Assembly: GCA_900547225.1 (NCBI GenBank)
Contig: URFW01000001.1
Location: 149,532-213,531 of the forward strand
DNA from: an uncultured Mycoplasmatota bacterium
GTDB lineage: Bacteria; Bacillota_I; Bacilli_A; RF39; UBA660
Direction: 5' to 3'
Length of the DNA: 64,000 nt
Position 1 is the stretch's first letter. Every line of letters starts with the position of its first letter. Shown here piece after piece: positions 35,237 to 42,982 of this stretch. The notes under the pieces are model-generated. The model did not search any database and was not told the DNA's origin. It saw only the letters and a program-made list of their open reading frames with translations. The position numbers were made by a program, and so were the translations under genes.

Positions 35237-36274
35237 ATGAATAAACCATATTTAATAGCAGAAATGGGTGTAAATTTTTATGATACTGCTAAACAAATGG
35301 ATATTACACCATTAGAAGCAGCTAAGTTATATATTGATAAAGCTGCAGAAGCTGGAATTGATTGTGCTAAGTTTCAATCATATAAAGCAAATACAATTGT
35401 TTCAAAAAATTCGCCAGCTTATTGGGATACTACAAAAGAACCAACAAAAACACAATATGAATTATTTTTAAAACATGATAGCTTTGGTGAAAAGGAATAT
35501 AAAGAACTTTGTGATTATACTCATAAAAATGGAATGGATTTTACTTCAACTCCTTTTGATTATGCTTCGGCCGATTATTTGAATGACATGGTAGATTTTT
35601 ATAAAATTTCTTCTTCAGATTTATCAAATATTCCATTTATTGAATATGTTGCTGCTAAGGGTAAACCAATGGTTGTATCAGTAGGTGCTGCATATCTATC
35701 AGAAGTTGATGAAGCTATAAGAGCAATGAAAAAGGTTGGTAATAATGATATAACAATTTTGCATTGCGTACTATCTTATCCAACTAATCCTCAGGATGCT
35801 AATTTAAAGGTTATAGAAACTTTAAAAAAAGATTTCCCAGATGTTAAAGTAGGTTTTAGTGATCATGTTGCACCAGATTCTACAATGATGACTCTTGCAA
35901 CAGCATATTTATTAGGTGCAGAAGTAATTGAAAAACATTTTACGCTTGATAAAACATTACCTGGAAATGATCATTATCATGCTGGGGATCCATCTGATTT
36001 TAAAAAGGCAATAGAAAATTTTAAATGGATTGATGAAGTTTTAGGTAGCCCAGAAAAAACGGTATTAGATTGTGAACTAGTTCCAAGAAGAGAGGCAAGA
36101 CGTTCGTTAGTTTTAACTAGAGATATGAAGGCAGGAGAAGTAATCAAAGAAAGTGATTTAATGCCAAAGCGACCTGGAACAGGTATTTCACCAAAATTTA
36201 CTGATATTGTAATTGGAAGAAGTGTAAAAGAGGATTTAAAAGAAGATACGATATTAACTTGGGACAAAATTTAA
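35237..36274 (+). CDS. Nonulosonic acid synthase (NeuB/PseI family)
   Basis: 345 residues. Condenses phosphoenolpyruvate with a six-carbon amino sugar to give a sialic-acid-like sugar. The TIM barrel has IAEMGVNF, CAKFQSYKA, DFTSTPFD, FYKISSSDLSN, SYPTNPQDANL, GFSDH and VIEKHFTLDK. The C-terminal antifreeze-like SAF domain has RRSLVLTRDMKAGE and KRPGTGISP. The LPGNDHYHA segment differs from the usual GPDHKAS of sialic acid synthases, so the product could be pseudaminic, legionaminic or a related sugar. AAAGGAGAGTG precedes ATG 35237. Confidence 0.88.
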   Translation: MNKPYLIAEMGVNFYDTAKQMDITPLEAAKLYIDKAAEAGIDCAKFQSYKANTIVSKNSPAYWDTTKEPTKTQYELFLKHDSFGEKEYKELCDYTHKNGMDFTSTPFDYASADYLNDMVDFYKISSSDLSNIPFIEYVAAKGKPMVVSVGAAYLSEVDEAIRAMKKVGNNDITILHCVLSYPTNPQDANLKVIETLKKDFPDVKVGFSDHVAPDSTMMTLATAYLLGAEVIEKHFTLDKTLPGNDHYHAGDPSDFKKAIENFKWIDEVLGSPEKTVLDCELVPRREARRSLVLTRDMKAGEVIKESDLMPKRPGTGISPKFTDIVIGRSVKEDLKEDTILTWDKI

Positions 36275-36289
36275 ATATCTAACAATAAC

Positions 36290-36298
36290 TGGTATAAT
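36290..36298 (+). promoter_or_regulatory. Extended -10 promoter of the LCP gene
   Basis: TGgTATAAT at 36290-36298; no terminator is visible between it and the synthase gene. Confidence 0.6.
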
Positions 36299-36331
36299 TA
36301 AATTATGAAGAAATAGAAAGAAGGTTTTAAT

Positions 36332-37738
36332 ATGAAATTTAAAAAAAGAAATATATTAAGTATAATAAGTTTTATTATAGCAATGGTTTTAATATTTTTA
36401 ATATTTAAAATTGATATGTTACCAGTTAAGTATAGTGTATTAGTATCAATATTATTACTATTTATTCAAGCTATATTTATTGTGCTTTTAAATAATAAAA
36501 GGAAAGTATTTAAAGTAATTAGTAGTATAATTCTTATTTTATCTTCTGTTATAAATATAATATTTATATATTATTTATCAGTTACTAATAGTTATTTAAA
36601 TAAGTCTTTTAGTAATGTTATAGAAGCTAAGACTGAGTATTATGTAATTTCTCTTAAGAAGAATAATTATAAGGAATCAGATATAAAAGGGAATATTGCT
36701 ACTTATAAGTCTACTTTAAATATTGATGATGCTTTTAATAAGCTTAGTAAGTCTTATAAGGTTAATAATGTATCTTATAATGATTTAAATAAAATGATTT
36801 CTAGTGTTTCTGATAATACTAATAGATTTATGTTAATGGATAGTTCTAGTTATGAAATAGTATTTAGTTTAAATAAGGATTTAAAAAGAGATGATTATGA
36901 TATTATATATAAATTTAATTTATATAAGAAGATTAAAACAAAGGATAGTAAATCAGATAATTTTAATGTATTTATAGGGGGTCGTGATTTTGCTAAACTA
37001 ATGGATTTTAATATGATTCTTTCTATTAATACTAAAAATAATACTGTCCTTATGACTAGTATACCAAGGGATTATTATTTAGAAGTTCCAGGTAAGAATG
37101 GTTTAAAGGATAAATTAAGTTTTATAAATGCTTATGGTGAAGATATGAATAGAAAAACACTAGAAAAATTATTTGATACTAAAATAGATTATCAAGTAAT
37201 ATTTAATACTAGTAGTTTAGTTAAGATTACTGATTATGTAGGTGGTATAGAATTTTGTTCTGATAAGTCTTATACAACTACTCATGCTTTAATAGAGGAC
37301 TCTTATGATGATAGTAAAGGAGTTAAGTTTAGAGTAAAAAAAGGTTGCCAACATTTAAATGGAATTCAAACTTTAACAGTAGCTAGAGAAAGATTAAATC
37401 TATATGGTGGTGATAAAGCAAGACAAGAAAATTGTCAAAAAATTATGTTAGCAATTTTTAAGAAATTAGCAAGTTCTAAAACTTTAGTTAATTATAATGA
37501 GACTTTAAATGAATTAAGTTATTTATATGAAACTAATATATCTAGAAGTATTGTTAGTTCTTTAATAAGTAATTATATAGATAATCCTAAAGATTGGACT
37601 ATAAATTATCAAATTGTAGATGGTACAGCTGGAAATGATTTAGTTCATTCTTCAAGTACCTTAAAGGACTATGTTACATATCCTAACTATGATATGGTAA
37701 ATGAAGCTAAGTTAAAAATAAAAGAAGTATTAAAATAA
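36332..37738 (+). CDS. LytR-CpsA-Psr (LCP) family ligase
   Basis: 468 residues. Three membrane helices at the N-terminus (about 7-25, 33-51, 60-82) lead to an accessory region and the LCP domain, residues about 215-400. The domain has MTSIPRDYYLEVPG, KLSFINAYGED, YVGGIEF and the RERLNLYGGDKARQ segment with the Arg and Asp residues that bind the lipid phosphate. LCP enzymes attach teichoic acid or capsule to peptidoglycan, which fits its place at the end of the locus. AAGAAGG precedes ATG 36332. Confidence 0.9.
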   Translation: MKFKKRNILSIISFIIAMVLIFLIFKIDMLPVKYSVLVSILLLFIQAIFIVLLNNKRKVFKVISSIILILSSVINIIFIYYLSVTNSYLNKSFSNVIEAKTEYYVISLKKNNYKESDIKGNIATYKSTLNIDDAFNKLSKSYKVNNVSYNDLNKMISSVSDNTNRFMLMDSSSYEIVFSLNKDLKRDDYDIIYKFNLYKKIKTKDSKSDNFNVFIGGRDFAKLMDFNMILSINTKNNTVLMTSIPRDYYLEVPGKNGLKDKLSFINAYGEDMNRKTLEKLFDTKIDYQVIFNTSSLVKITDYVGGIEFCSDKSYTTTHALIEDSYDDSKGVKFRVKKGCQHLNGIQTLTVARERLNLYGGDKARQENCQKIMLAIFKKLASSKTLVNYNETLNELSYLYETNISRSIVSSLISNYIDNPKDWTINYQIVDGTAGNDLVHSSSTLKDYVTYPNYDMVNEAKLKIKEVLK

Positions 37739-37740
37739 AA

Positions 37741-37893
37741 AAGTGTCATAAAACGACACTTTTTTTATTTTTGATGTTTTATTATATAAAACTAAAAAAG
37801 GAGAGAGTTTATGAATGAACTAAAAGAATGCACAGAAAAAATGTTTGAGGATATAAAACATATAGATGAAGAAGGTAATGAATATTGGCTAGC
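37741..37893 (+). repeat. dinD leader repeat, copy 1 (identical to 39033-39185)
   Basis: A 153 bp block containing the terminator-like hairpin AAGTGTC/GACACTT with a T run (37741-37767), an AT-rich spacer, AAAGGAGAGAG and the first 27-28 codons of dinD. It is identical to 39033-39185 at an offset of 1292 bp. A diverged third copy of the leader lies at 40522-40590. The hairpin also serves as the terminator of the LCP gene. Confidence 0.88.
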
Positions 37894-38635
37894 AAGAGAA
37901 TTGCAAATTGCTTTAGATTATAAAAAATGGCAAAAGTTTATAAATGTAATAGAAAATGCAAAAATAGCTTGTGAACAAAGTAATTTTATAATTGAAGACC
38001 ATATTACCCAAGTGGGTAAAATGGTTGATATTGGATCAGGAGCAAAAAGAAAACAGGTTGATTATAAATTATCAAGATATGCTTGTTATTTAATTGCACA
38101 AAATGGTGATTCAAGAAAAAAGACAATAGCTCTTGCTCAAACTTATTTTGCAATCCAAACTAGAAAACAAGAATTATCTGAAAAAGAGTATTCAATGTTA
38201 ACTGAAGATGAAAAAAGATTCTACCAAAGAAACTTAACTAGAAAAGGAAATTATTCTTTAAATATGGTTGCAAGAAATGTAGGTGTTAGAAACTTTGATA
38301 AATTTCATAATGCTGGATATAAAGGATTATATGGTGGTGAAACTGCAAATGATATAGCAAGAAGAAAGAAATTAAGATATAGAGAAGACATTCTAGATAA
38401 TATGGGAAGTGAAGAATTAGCGGCCAACCTTTTTCGTATAACTCAAACTGAATCAAAATTAAAAAGAGATAATATATCTAGTGAAAATGATGCTAATGAA
38501 ACTCATTATAATATTGGAAAAAATATTAGGAAAGTAATTGCCAAAAATGGTGGAACTATGCCTGAAAATCTTCCTACTCCTGAAAAAAGCTTAAAAGAAT
38601 TAGAAAAAGAAAAAAAATTAATAGTTAGTAAATAA
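37811..38635 (+). CDS. dinD: DinD family DNA damage-inducible protein, copy 1
   Basis: 274 residues, the same length as E. coli DinD, and alignable end to end: KLSRYACYLIAQNGD, AQTYFAIQTRKQELSE, GYKGLYGG, ELAANLFRITQTE and GGTMPENLPTPEKSLKELE are shared. The N-terminal part is a BRO-N-like domain. In E. coli DinD is LexA-controlled and inhibits RecA-mediated strand exchange (family knowledge). AAAGGAGAGAG precedes ATG 37811. No LexA-type operator is visible. It is the first of four copies or remnants in 3.4 kb. Confidence 0.88.
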   Translation: MNELKECTEKMFEDIKHIDEEGNEYWLARELQIALDYKKWQKFINVIENAKIACEQSNFIIEDHITQVGKMVDIGSGAKRKQVDYKLSRYACYLIAQNGDSRKKTIALAQTYFAIQTRKQELSEKEYSMLTEDEKRFYQRNLTRKGNYSLNMVARNVGVRNFDKFHNAGYKGLYGGETANDIARRKKLRYREDILDNMGSEELAANLFRITQTESKLKRDNISSENDANETHYNIGKNIRKVIAKNGGTMPENLPTPEKSLKELEKEKKLIVSK

Positions 38636-38641
38636 TGTAAT

Positions 38642-39007
38642 ATGTTTTAATAGATATCTTAGGATCATTTGTTGGAATACTTATTTATTATAAAATTGAA
38701 TTATATACAGAAAAGATATTTGAAGATATAAAGCATATTGATGAATATGGTAATGAATATTGGTATGCTAGAGAACTTGCAAAGAGTTCTTGAATATAAA
38801 AATTGGAGAAATTTTAATAGAGTTATAGATAAAGCTATAATTTCTGCTAATATAAGTTATCCTAATGAAAATTATTGGGGTGTCGAAGTCAACATCCCAA
38901 TAAATAGTGGTAAGGGTAAAATTAAAGATTATAAGCTATCGAGATATGCATGCTATCTTATTGTTCAAAATGGCAATTCGCATATGAAGGTTATTACACT
39001 TATTTGA
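38642..39007 (+). pseudogene. vanZ'-dinD' fusion remnant
   Basis: Bases 38642-38707 match the end of the intact vanZ gene (40384-40449) almost base for base. At 38706 the sequence jumps into dinD at codon 7 (TACAGAAAAG, as at 40611). Within the dinD part an extra G near 38780, compared with copy 40591, shifts the frame to an early stop. The remainder, in the second frame, reads IKDYKLSRYACYLIVQNGNS before ending at 39007. The dinD part is closest to the truncated copy at 40591-41175 (nearly identical from LEYKNWRNFN to NSGKGKI). It is broken by a 5' deletion, a frameshift and a 3' truncation. Confidence 0.85.
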
Positions 39008-39032
39008 TTATGTTGAAATAAAAATATTCTTT

Positions 39033-39185
39033 AAGTGTCATAAAACGACACTTTTTTTATTTTTGATGTTTTATTATATAAAACTAAAAAAGGAGAGAGT
39101 TTATGAATGAACTAAAAGAATGCACAGAAAAAATGTTTGAGGATATAAAACATATAGATGAAGAAGGTAATGAATATTGGCTAGC
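39033..39185 (+). repeat. dinD leader repeat, copy 2
   Basis: Identical to 37741-37893, including the hairpin (39033-39052), T run, ribosome binding site and the first 27-28 codons of the following dinD. It lies directly after the broken vanZ'-dinD' remnant. Confidence 0.88.
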
Positions 39186-39930
39186 TCGTGAGTTACAAAG
39201 TACTTTAGGATATCATCAATGGAGAAGTATAAATGATTTAATTGTAAGAGCTAAAGTTGCTTGCAAAGAAAGTAAATATAATGTAGATGATCATTTTGCG
39301 GTACAACGCAAAATGATAAAATTAGCAAAAGGTGCAGCAAGAAAAGTAATAGATTATAAATTATCTAGATATGCTTGTTATTTAATTGTAATGAATGGTA
39401 ATCCTAAAAAAGAAATTATAGCTCTAGGTCAAACTTATTTTGCAATTCAAACAAGAAAACAAGAATTATCTGAAAAAGAGTATTCAATGTTAACTGAAGA
39501 TGAAAAAAGATTCTATCAAAGAAACTTAACTAAAAAAGGAAATTATTCTTTAAACATGGTTGCAAGGAATGTAGGTGTTAGAAACTTTGATAAATTTCAT
39601 AATGCTGGATATAAAGGATTATATGGTGGTGAGACTGCAAATGATATAGCAAAAAGAAAAAAATTAAGATATAGAGAAGACATTCTAGATAATATGAATG
39701 AGGATGAGTTAGTTGCAAATCTTTTTCGTATTAATCAAACTAAACAAAAGCTTTTAAAAGATAAAGTGCAAGGAGAAAGTAATGCTAGTGATATACATTA
39801 TGAAGTAGGAAAAAAGGTTAGAAAAGCAATAAAGGATATTGGTGGAACTATGCCAGAAGATATGCCAACTCCTAAAAAGAGTTTGAAAGAGTTAGAAAAA
39901 GAAAATAAAAAATTAATAGTTAGTAAATGA
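39103..39930 (+). CDS. dinD: DinD family DNA damage-inducible protein, copy 2
   Basis: 275 residues, intact. The first 27 residues and the central block KQELSEKEYSML to GGETANDIA (about residues 120-185) match copy 1 almost exactly. In between, residues 31-100 differ strongly (TLGYHQWRSINDLIV against ALDYKKWQKFINVIE), and the last 60 residues are moderately different. So the variable parts are the BRO-N-like domain and the tail. Its leader repeat is the same as copy 1. vanZ follows with its own promoter. Confidence 0.88.
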   Translation: MNELKECTEKMFEDIKHIDEEGNEYWLARELQSTLGYHQWRSINDLIVRAKVACKESKYNVDDHFAVQRKMIKLAKGAARKVIDYKLSRYACYLIVMNGNPKKEIIALGQTYFAIQTRKQELSEKEYSMLTEDEKRFYQRNLTKKGNYSLNMVARNVGVRNFDKFHNAGYKGLYGGETANDIAKRKKLRYREDILDNMNEDELVANLFRINQTKQKLLKDKVQGESNASDIHYEVGKKVRKAIKDIGGTMPEDMPTPKKSLKELEKENKKLIVSK

Positions 39931-39970
39931 TATATTACTTTGTAATAAGTTTACTAAAGTTTATTAAGAT

Positions 39971-39979
39971 GATATAATT
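39971..39979 (+). promoter_or_regulatory. Extended -10 promoter of vanZ
   Basis: TGaTATAAT at 39971-39979, 37 bp before the vanZ start. Confidence 0.6.
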
Positions 39980-40016
39980 TTGTTGTTATTTTAAAGCTAA
40001 AAAGGAATAAAGAATT

Positions 40017-40475
40017 ATGAAAAAAGTATTTAAGTTAATGTTATTAATATTATGGATGATTTTAATATTTTGTTTTTCTAATCAAAGGGCAGATGATTCA
40101 TCTAAATTAAGTGATGGGGTAATAGTAAAGGTAGCTAGTATTTTTGTTAAGGATAATTTAACAGATAATAAAAAGGATGAATTAATTGATAAATATACCT
40201 TTATAATTAGAAAAACAGCCCATTTTAGCGTTTATTTAATACTTGGTATACTTTCTATTAATTTATTATCTTCGTTTAATATAAAGCGTATTATTATGCT
40301 TTCTAGTCTATTTTGTTTTATATATGCTTGTACAGATGAATTCCATCAATTATTTGTTATGGGAAGATCTTGTGAAATACGTGATGTTTTAATAGATACT
40401 TTAGGATCATTTGTTGGAATACTTATTTATTACAAAATTAAATTATATATAAATAAAAGACAAAAATTAACTTAG
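40017..40475 (+). CDS. VanZ family membrane protein
   Basis: 152 residues with four membrane helices. It has the family motifs FSNQRADDSS after helix 1, RKTAHFSVYLILG (the His-containing second motif), CTDEFHQLFVMGRSCEIRDVLIDTLGS in the third helix region, and a last helix. VanZ-like proteins are linked to teicoplanin and lipoglycopeptide tolerance, mechanism unclear. AAAGGAATAAAG precedes ATG 40017. The 3' end of the gene is duplicated in the remnant at 38642, showing it was part of a repeated dinD-vanZ unit. Confidence 0.87.
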   Translation: MKKVFKLMLLILWMILIFCFSNQRADDSSKLSDGVIVKVASIFVKDNLTDNKKDELIDKYTFIIRKTAHFSVYLILGILSINLLSSFNIKRIIMLSSLFCFIYACTDEFHQLFVMGRSCEIRDVLIDTLGSFVGILIYYKIKLYINKRQKLT

Positions 40476-40521
40476 TAAGTTATTATTTGTCTTTTTAATG
40501 ATTAAAATAAAAATATCTTTT

Positions 40522-40590
40522 AAGTGTCATAAAACGACATTTTTTTATGTTTTATATTTTATTAAATAAAACTAAAAAAGGAGAGAGTTT
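40522..40590 (+). repeat. dinD leader repeat, copy 3 (diverged)
   Basis: Same order as the other two leaders: AAGTGTC hairpin, T run, AT spacer, AAAGGAGAGAG and start codon. The right arm reads GACATTT instead of GACACTT, which still pairs in RNA through a G-U wobble. Confidence 0.75.
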
Positions 40591-41175
40591 ATGAACGAAA
40601 TTAAAGAACATACAGAAAAGATATTTGAAGATATAAAACATATTGATGAATATGGTAATGAATATTGGAGTGCTAGAGAATTTCAAAGAGTTCTTGAATA
40701 TAAAAATTGGAGAAATTTTAATAGAGTTATAGATAAAGCTATAATTTCTGCTAATATAAGTTATCCTAATGAAAATTATTGGGGTGTCGAAGTCAACACC
40801 CCAATAAATAGTGGTAAGGGTAAAATTGAATATATTAAAGATTATAAACTAATAAGATATGCTTGTTATTTAATAGCACAAAATGGCGATTCAAGAAAAG
40901 AAGTAATTGCGCTTGCTCAAACTTATTTTGCAATCCAAACCAGAAAACAGGAATTATCAGAAAAAGAATATTCAATGTTAACTGAAGATGAAAAAAGATT
41001 CTACCAAAGAAACTTAACTAGAAAAGGAAATTATTCTTTAAATATGGTTGCAAGAAATGTAGGTGTTAGAAACTTTGATAAATTTCATAATGCTGGATAT
41101 AAAGGTTTATATAATGGTGAAACTGCAAATGATATAGCAAAAAGAAAAAAATTAATAGAAAAATCAATTTGTTAA
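40591..41175 (+). CDS. C-terminally truncated DinD, copy 4
   Basis: 194 residues. The N-terminal variable domain differs from both intact copies but matches the remnant at 38642-39007. The central block from QTYFAIQTR to ETANDIAKRKK is again almost identical to copies 1 and 2. The protein then ends abruptly: the sequence jumps at AAAAAAATTAA, a stretch that also occurs near the normal end of copy 2, suggesting a deletion between short repeats. The 80 C-terminal residues with GGTMPExxPTP are lost, so it may be non-functional or a dominant-negative form (inference). Confidence 0.8.
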   Translation: MNEIKEHTEKIFEDIKHIDEYGNEYWSAREFQRVLEYKNWRNFNRVIDKAIISANISYPNENYWGVEVNTPINSGKGKIEYIKDYKLIRYACYLIAQNGDSRKEVIALAQTYFAIQTRKQELSEKEYSMLTEDEKRFYQRNLTRKGNYSLNMVARNVGVRNFDKFHNAGYKGLYNGETANDIAKRKKLIEKSIC

Positions 41176-41212
41176 ACCGTTTTTTAGTACTCTAGATATT
41201 TTTTCTAAAATA

Positions 41213-41221
41213 TGCTATAAT
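41213..41221 (+). promoter_or_regulatory. Extended -10 promoter of the RNase J-like gene
   Basis: TGcTATAAT at 41213-41221, about 36 bp before the start. Confidence 0.6.
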
Positions 41222-41256
41222 TATTTAGCTTAATTTAAAGAAAGGAGGGAAATATA

Positions 41257-42903
41257 ATGAGTAAGATTAAGATATTTGCATTAGGTGGCCTTAATGAAGA
41301 AGGAAAGAATATGTATGTTGTTAAGGTTGATAATGATATATTTGTTTTTGATGCAGGTTTAAAGTATGCTAGTGATAAGCTTTTAGGGGTTGATTATGTT
41401 ATACCTAACTTTGATTATATAAAGGAAAACATTAAAAACATAAAAGGTTTATTTATAACTCATGGTCATGAAAAAAACATGGGAGCAGTATGTGATATTA
41501 TAAAAGAAATACCTAAGATAAAGGTATTTGCAACAAGATTTACTGCTGATATATTAAAGAAAGAACTAGAAAGTGAAAATATTAAATTTAAGAATCTTGT
41601 AGTAATTGATCCACATAAGAAAATTAACTTTGGTAAGAATAGTATTTTTCCTGTAAGACTTACGCACTCTATACCAGATAATGTTGGGTATGCCTTAAAC
41701 ACTCATGATGGAACTATTTTCTATACTGGTAATTATGTTTTTGATGCGACTATGTTAGGTCCTTATAAAGCTGATATAGGTAAACTTGCATATATTGGAA
41801 AACAAGGTGTTTTATGTTTGTTAGGTGAATCTATGTATGCTGATAAGATAGGTTATACATCTCCTAAAAATCGTATTTCAAAGCTTATTCGTGATACTTT
41901 AAGTAAGACTGATAATAGAATTATAGTTACAGTTTTTACAGCTCATGTATCTAGGATAGAAGAATTATTTAAAGAGATTTCTAAAACTACTAGAAGAGTA
42001 GTTGTTATGGGACATAAGCTTCAAGGAATTATTAATGATATATTAGATAGTAAATATATAGATTTTGATAAATCTAGAATAGGTGATTTAAGTAACATAA
42101 ATGATAAGGATGCTGTTATTTTAATTTCTAATGAAAGAGAAAAACCATTTATGAATTTAAATAGAATAATTAATGGTTATGATAAGTTTGTTAAAATAAA
42201 ACCAACAGATACGGTTTTCTTTATGGAACCTATAAATGATTATAATGAAAAACTTGCAATTAAGGTAATTGATGATATTTCAAAAGCAGGAGCATCAGTT
42301 GTTACTATGTCTAAGAAAGATAACTTACTTCATCATGCTTCAAGTGAAGATATAATGCTTATGCTTGATTTAATGAATCCTAAGTACTATATGCCTGTTA
42401 TTGGTGAGTATCGTCATATGGTAGCGAATGCTAATGCCGCAAGTCACATAGGAATGAAAAAGGAAAACATTTTATTAAAACAAAATGGTGATGTTGTAAC
42501 ATTCATTAATGGTAATTTAAAAGAAACTCGTGAAAAAGTTAAAACAGATGATATTTTAATAGATGGTAATTCATCTCAAGATATTGGTGGTTTGGTATTA
42601 AAAGATAGAGAACTTTTATCTGATAATGGTATTGTAATTATATGTGCAACACTAGATAAACAAACTAAAGAGATATTAGCATATCCTCAAGTTTTAACAA
42701 AAGGATTTATTTACGTTAGAGAAAGTACTGATTTAATTAATGAAATGAAACGTATTTCTCTTGAGGTAATAAATGAAAATACTGATAATAATTACGTTGA
42801 TTATAACAAGATTAAAATGGGCATTAGGGAACGTTTAAGTCATTATTTATATGAAGAAACAGAATGTAAACCTATGATTATTACGGTTATTCAAGAAGTG
42901 TAG
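41257..42903 (+). CDS. Ribonuclease J paralogue with degenerate metal site
   Basis: 548 residues with the whole RNase J layout: metallo-beta-lactamase core, beta-CASP domain and C-terminal domain. The zinc ligands are largely lost. The HxHxDH motif reads HGHEKN (residues 69-74, Asp to Lys and His to Asn). The TGD motif reads TGN (Asn159), and the late VHGEYRH motif reads VIGEYRH (Ile382). It is therefore probably inactive as a nuclease, like or beyond the weak RNase J2 subunit that pairs with J1 in Bacilli (family knowledge). AAAGGAGGG precedes ATG 41257. A second, active RNase J should exist elsewhere. Confidence 0.87.
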   Translation: MSKIKIFALGGLNEEGKNMYVVKVDNDIFVFDAGLKYASDKLLGVDYVIPNFDYIKENIKNIKGLFITHGHEKNMGAVCDIIKEIPKIKVFATRFTADILKKELESENIKFKNLVVIDPHKKINFGKNSIFPVRLTHSIPDNVGYALNTHDGTIFYTGNYVFDATMLGPYKADIGKLAYIGKQGVLCLLGESMYADKIGYTSPKNRISKLIRDTLSKTDNRIIVTVFTAHVSRIEELFKEISKTTRRVVVMGHKLQGIINDILDSKYIDFDKSRIGDLSNINDKDAVILISNEREKPFMNLNRIINGYDKFVKIKPTDTVFFMEPINDYNEKLAIKVIDDISKAGASVVTMSKKDNLLHHASSEDIMLMLDLMNPKYYMPVIGEYRHMVANANAASHIGMKKENILLKQNGDVVTFINGNLKETREKVKTDDILIDGNSSQDIGGLVLKDRELLSDNGIVIICATLDKQTKEILAYPQVLTKGFIYVRESTDLINEMKRISLEVINENTDNNYVDYNKIKMGIRERLSHYLYEETECKPMIITVIQEV

Positions 42904-42920
42904 TTAATCTCACTTCTTTT
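42893..42920 (+). terminator. Intrinsic terminator overlapping the stop codon
   Basis: AAGAAGTG (42893-42900) pairs with CACTTCTT (42911-42918), then Ts. Confidence 0.7.
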
Positions 42921-42923
42921 AAT

Positions 42924-42952
42924 TTGCGTTTTTTACTTATTTTTGGTATTAT
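42924..42952 (+). promoter_or_regulatory. Promoter, extended -10
   Basis: TTGCGT at 42924-42929 and TATTAT at 42947-42952 with a 17 bp spacer and TG at 42944-42945. Confidence 0.6.
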
Positions 42953-42982
42953 AAATATAGTTATGATAAAGGAGGTTTTATC

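Noticed and set aside
37741..37760. GTGTC...GACAC palindrome as a LexA-type operator for dinD
   Set aside because: It is followed by a T run, sits about 50-70 bp before the start, and in one copy changes in a way that keeps only RNA pairing. It does not match the Gram-positive SOS box as I know it.
38738..39007. Possible separate 89-residue protein
   Set aside because: It is the frame-shifted remainder of a broken dinD fused to a vanZ fragment, and it has no binding site of its own.
37741..41175. Insertion sequence or prophage as the source of the dinD array
   Set aside because: No transposase, integrase, terminal inverted repeats or target duplications are visible. Direct duplication with deletions explains the pattern.
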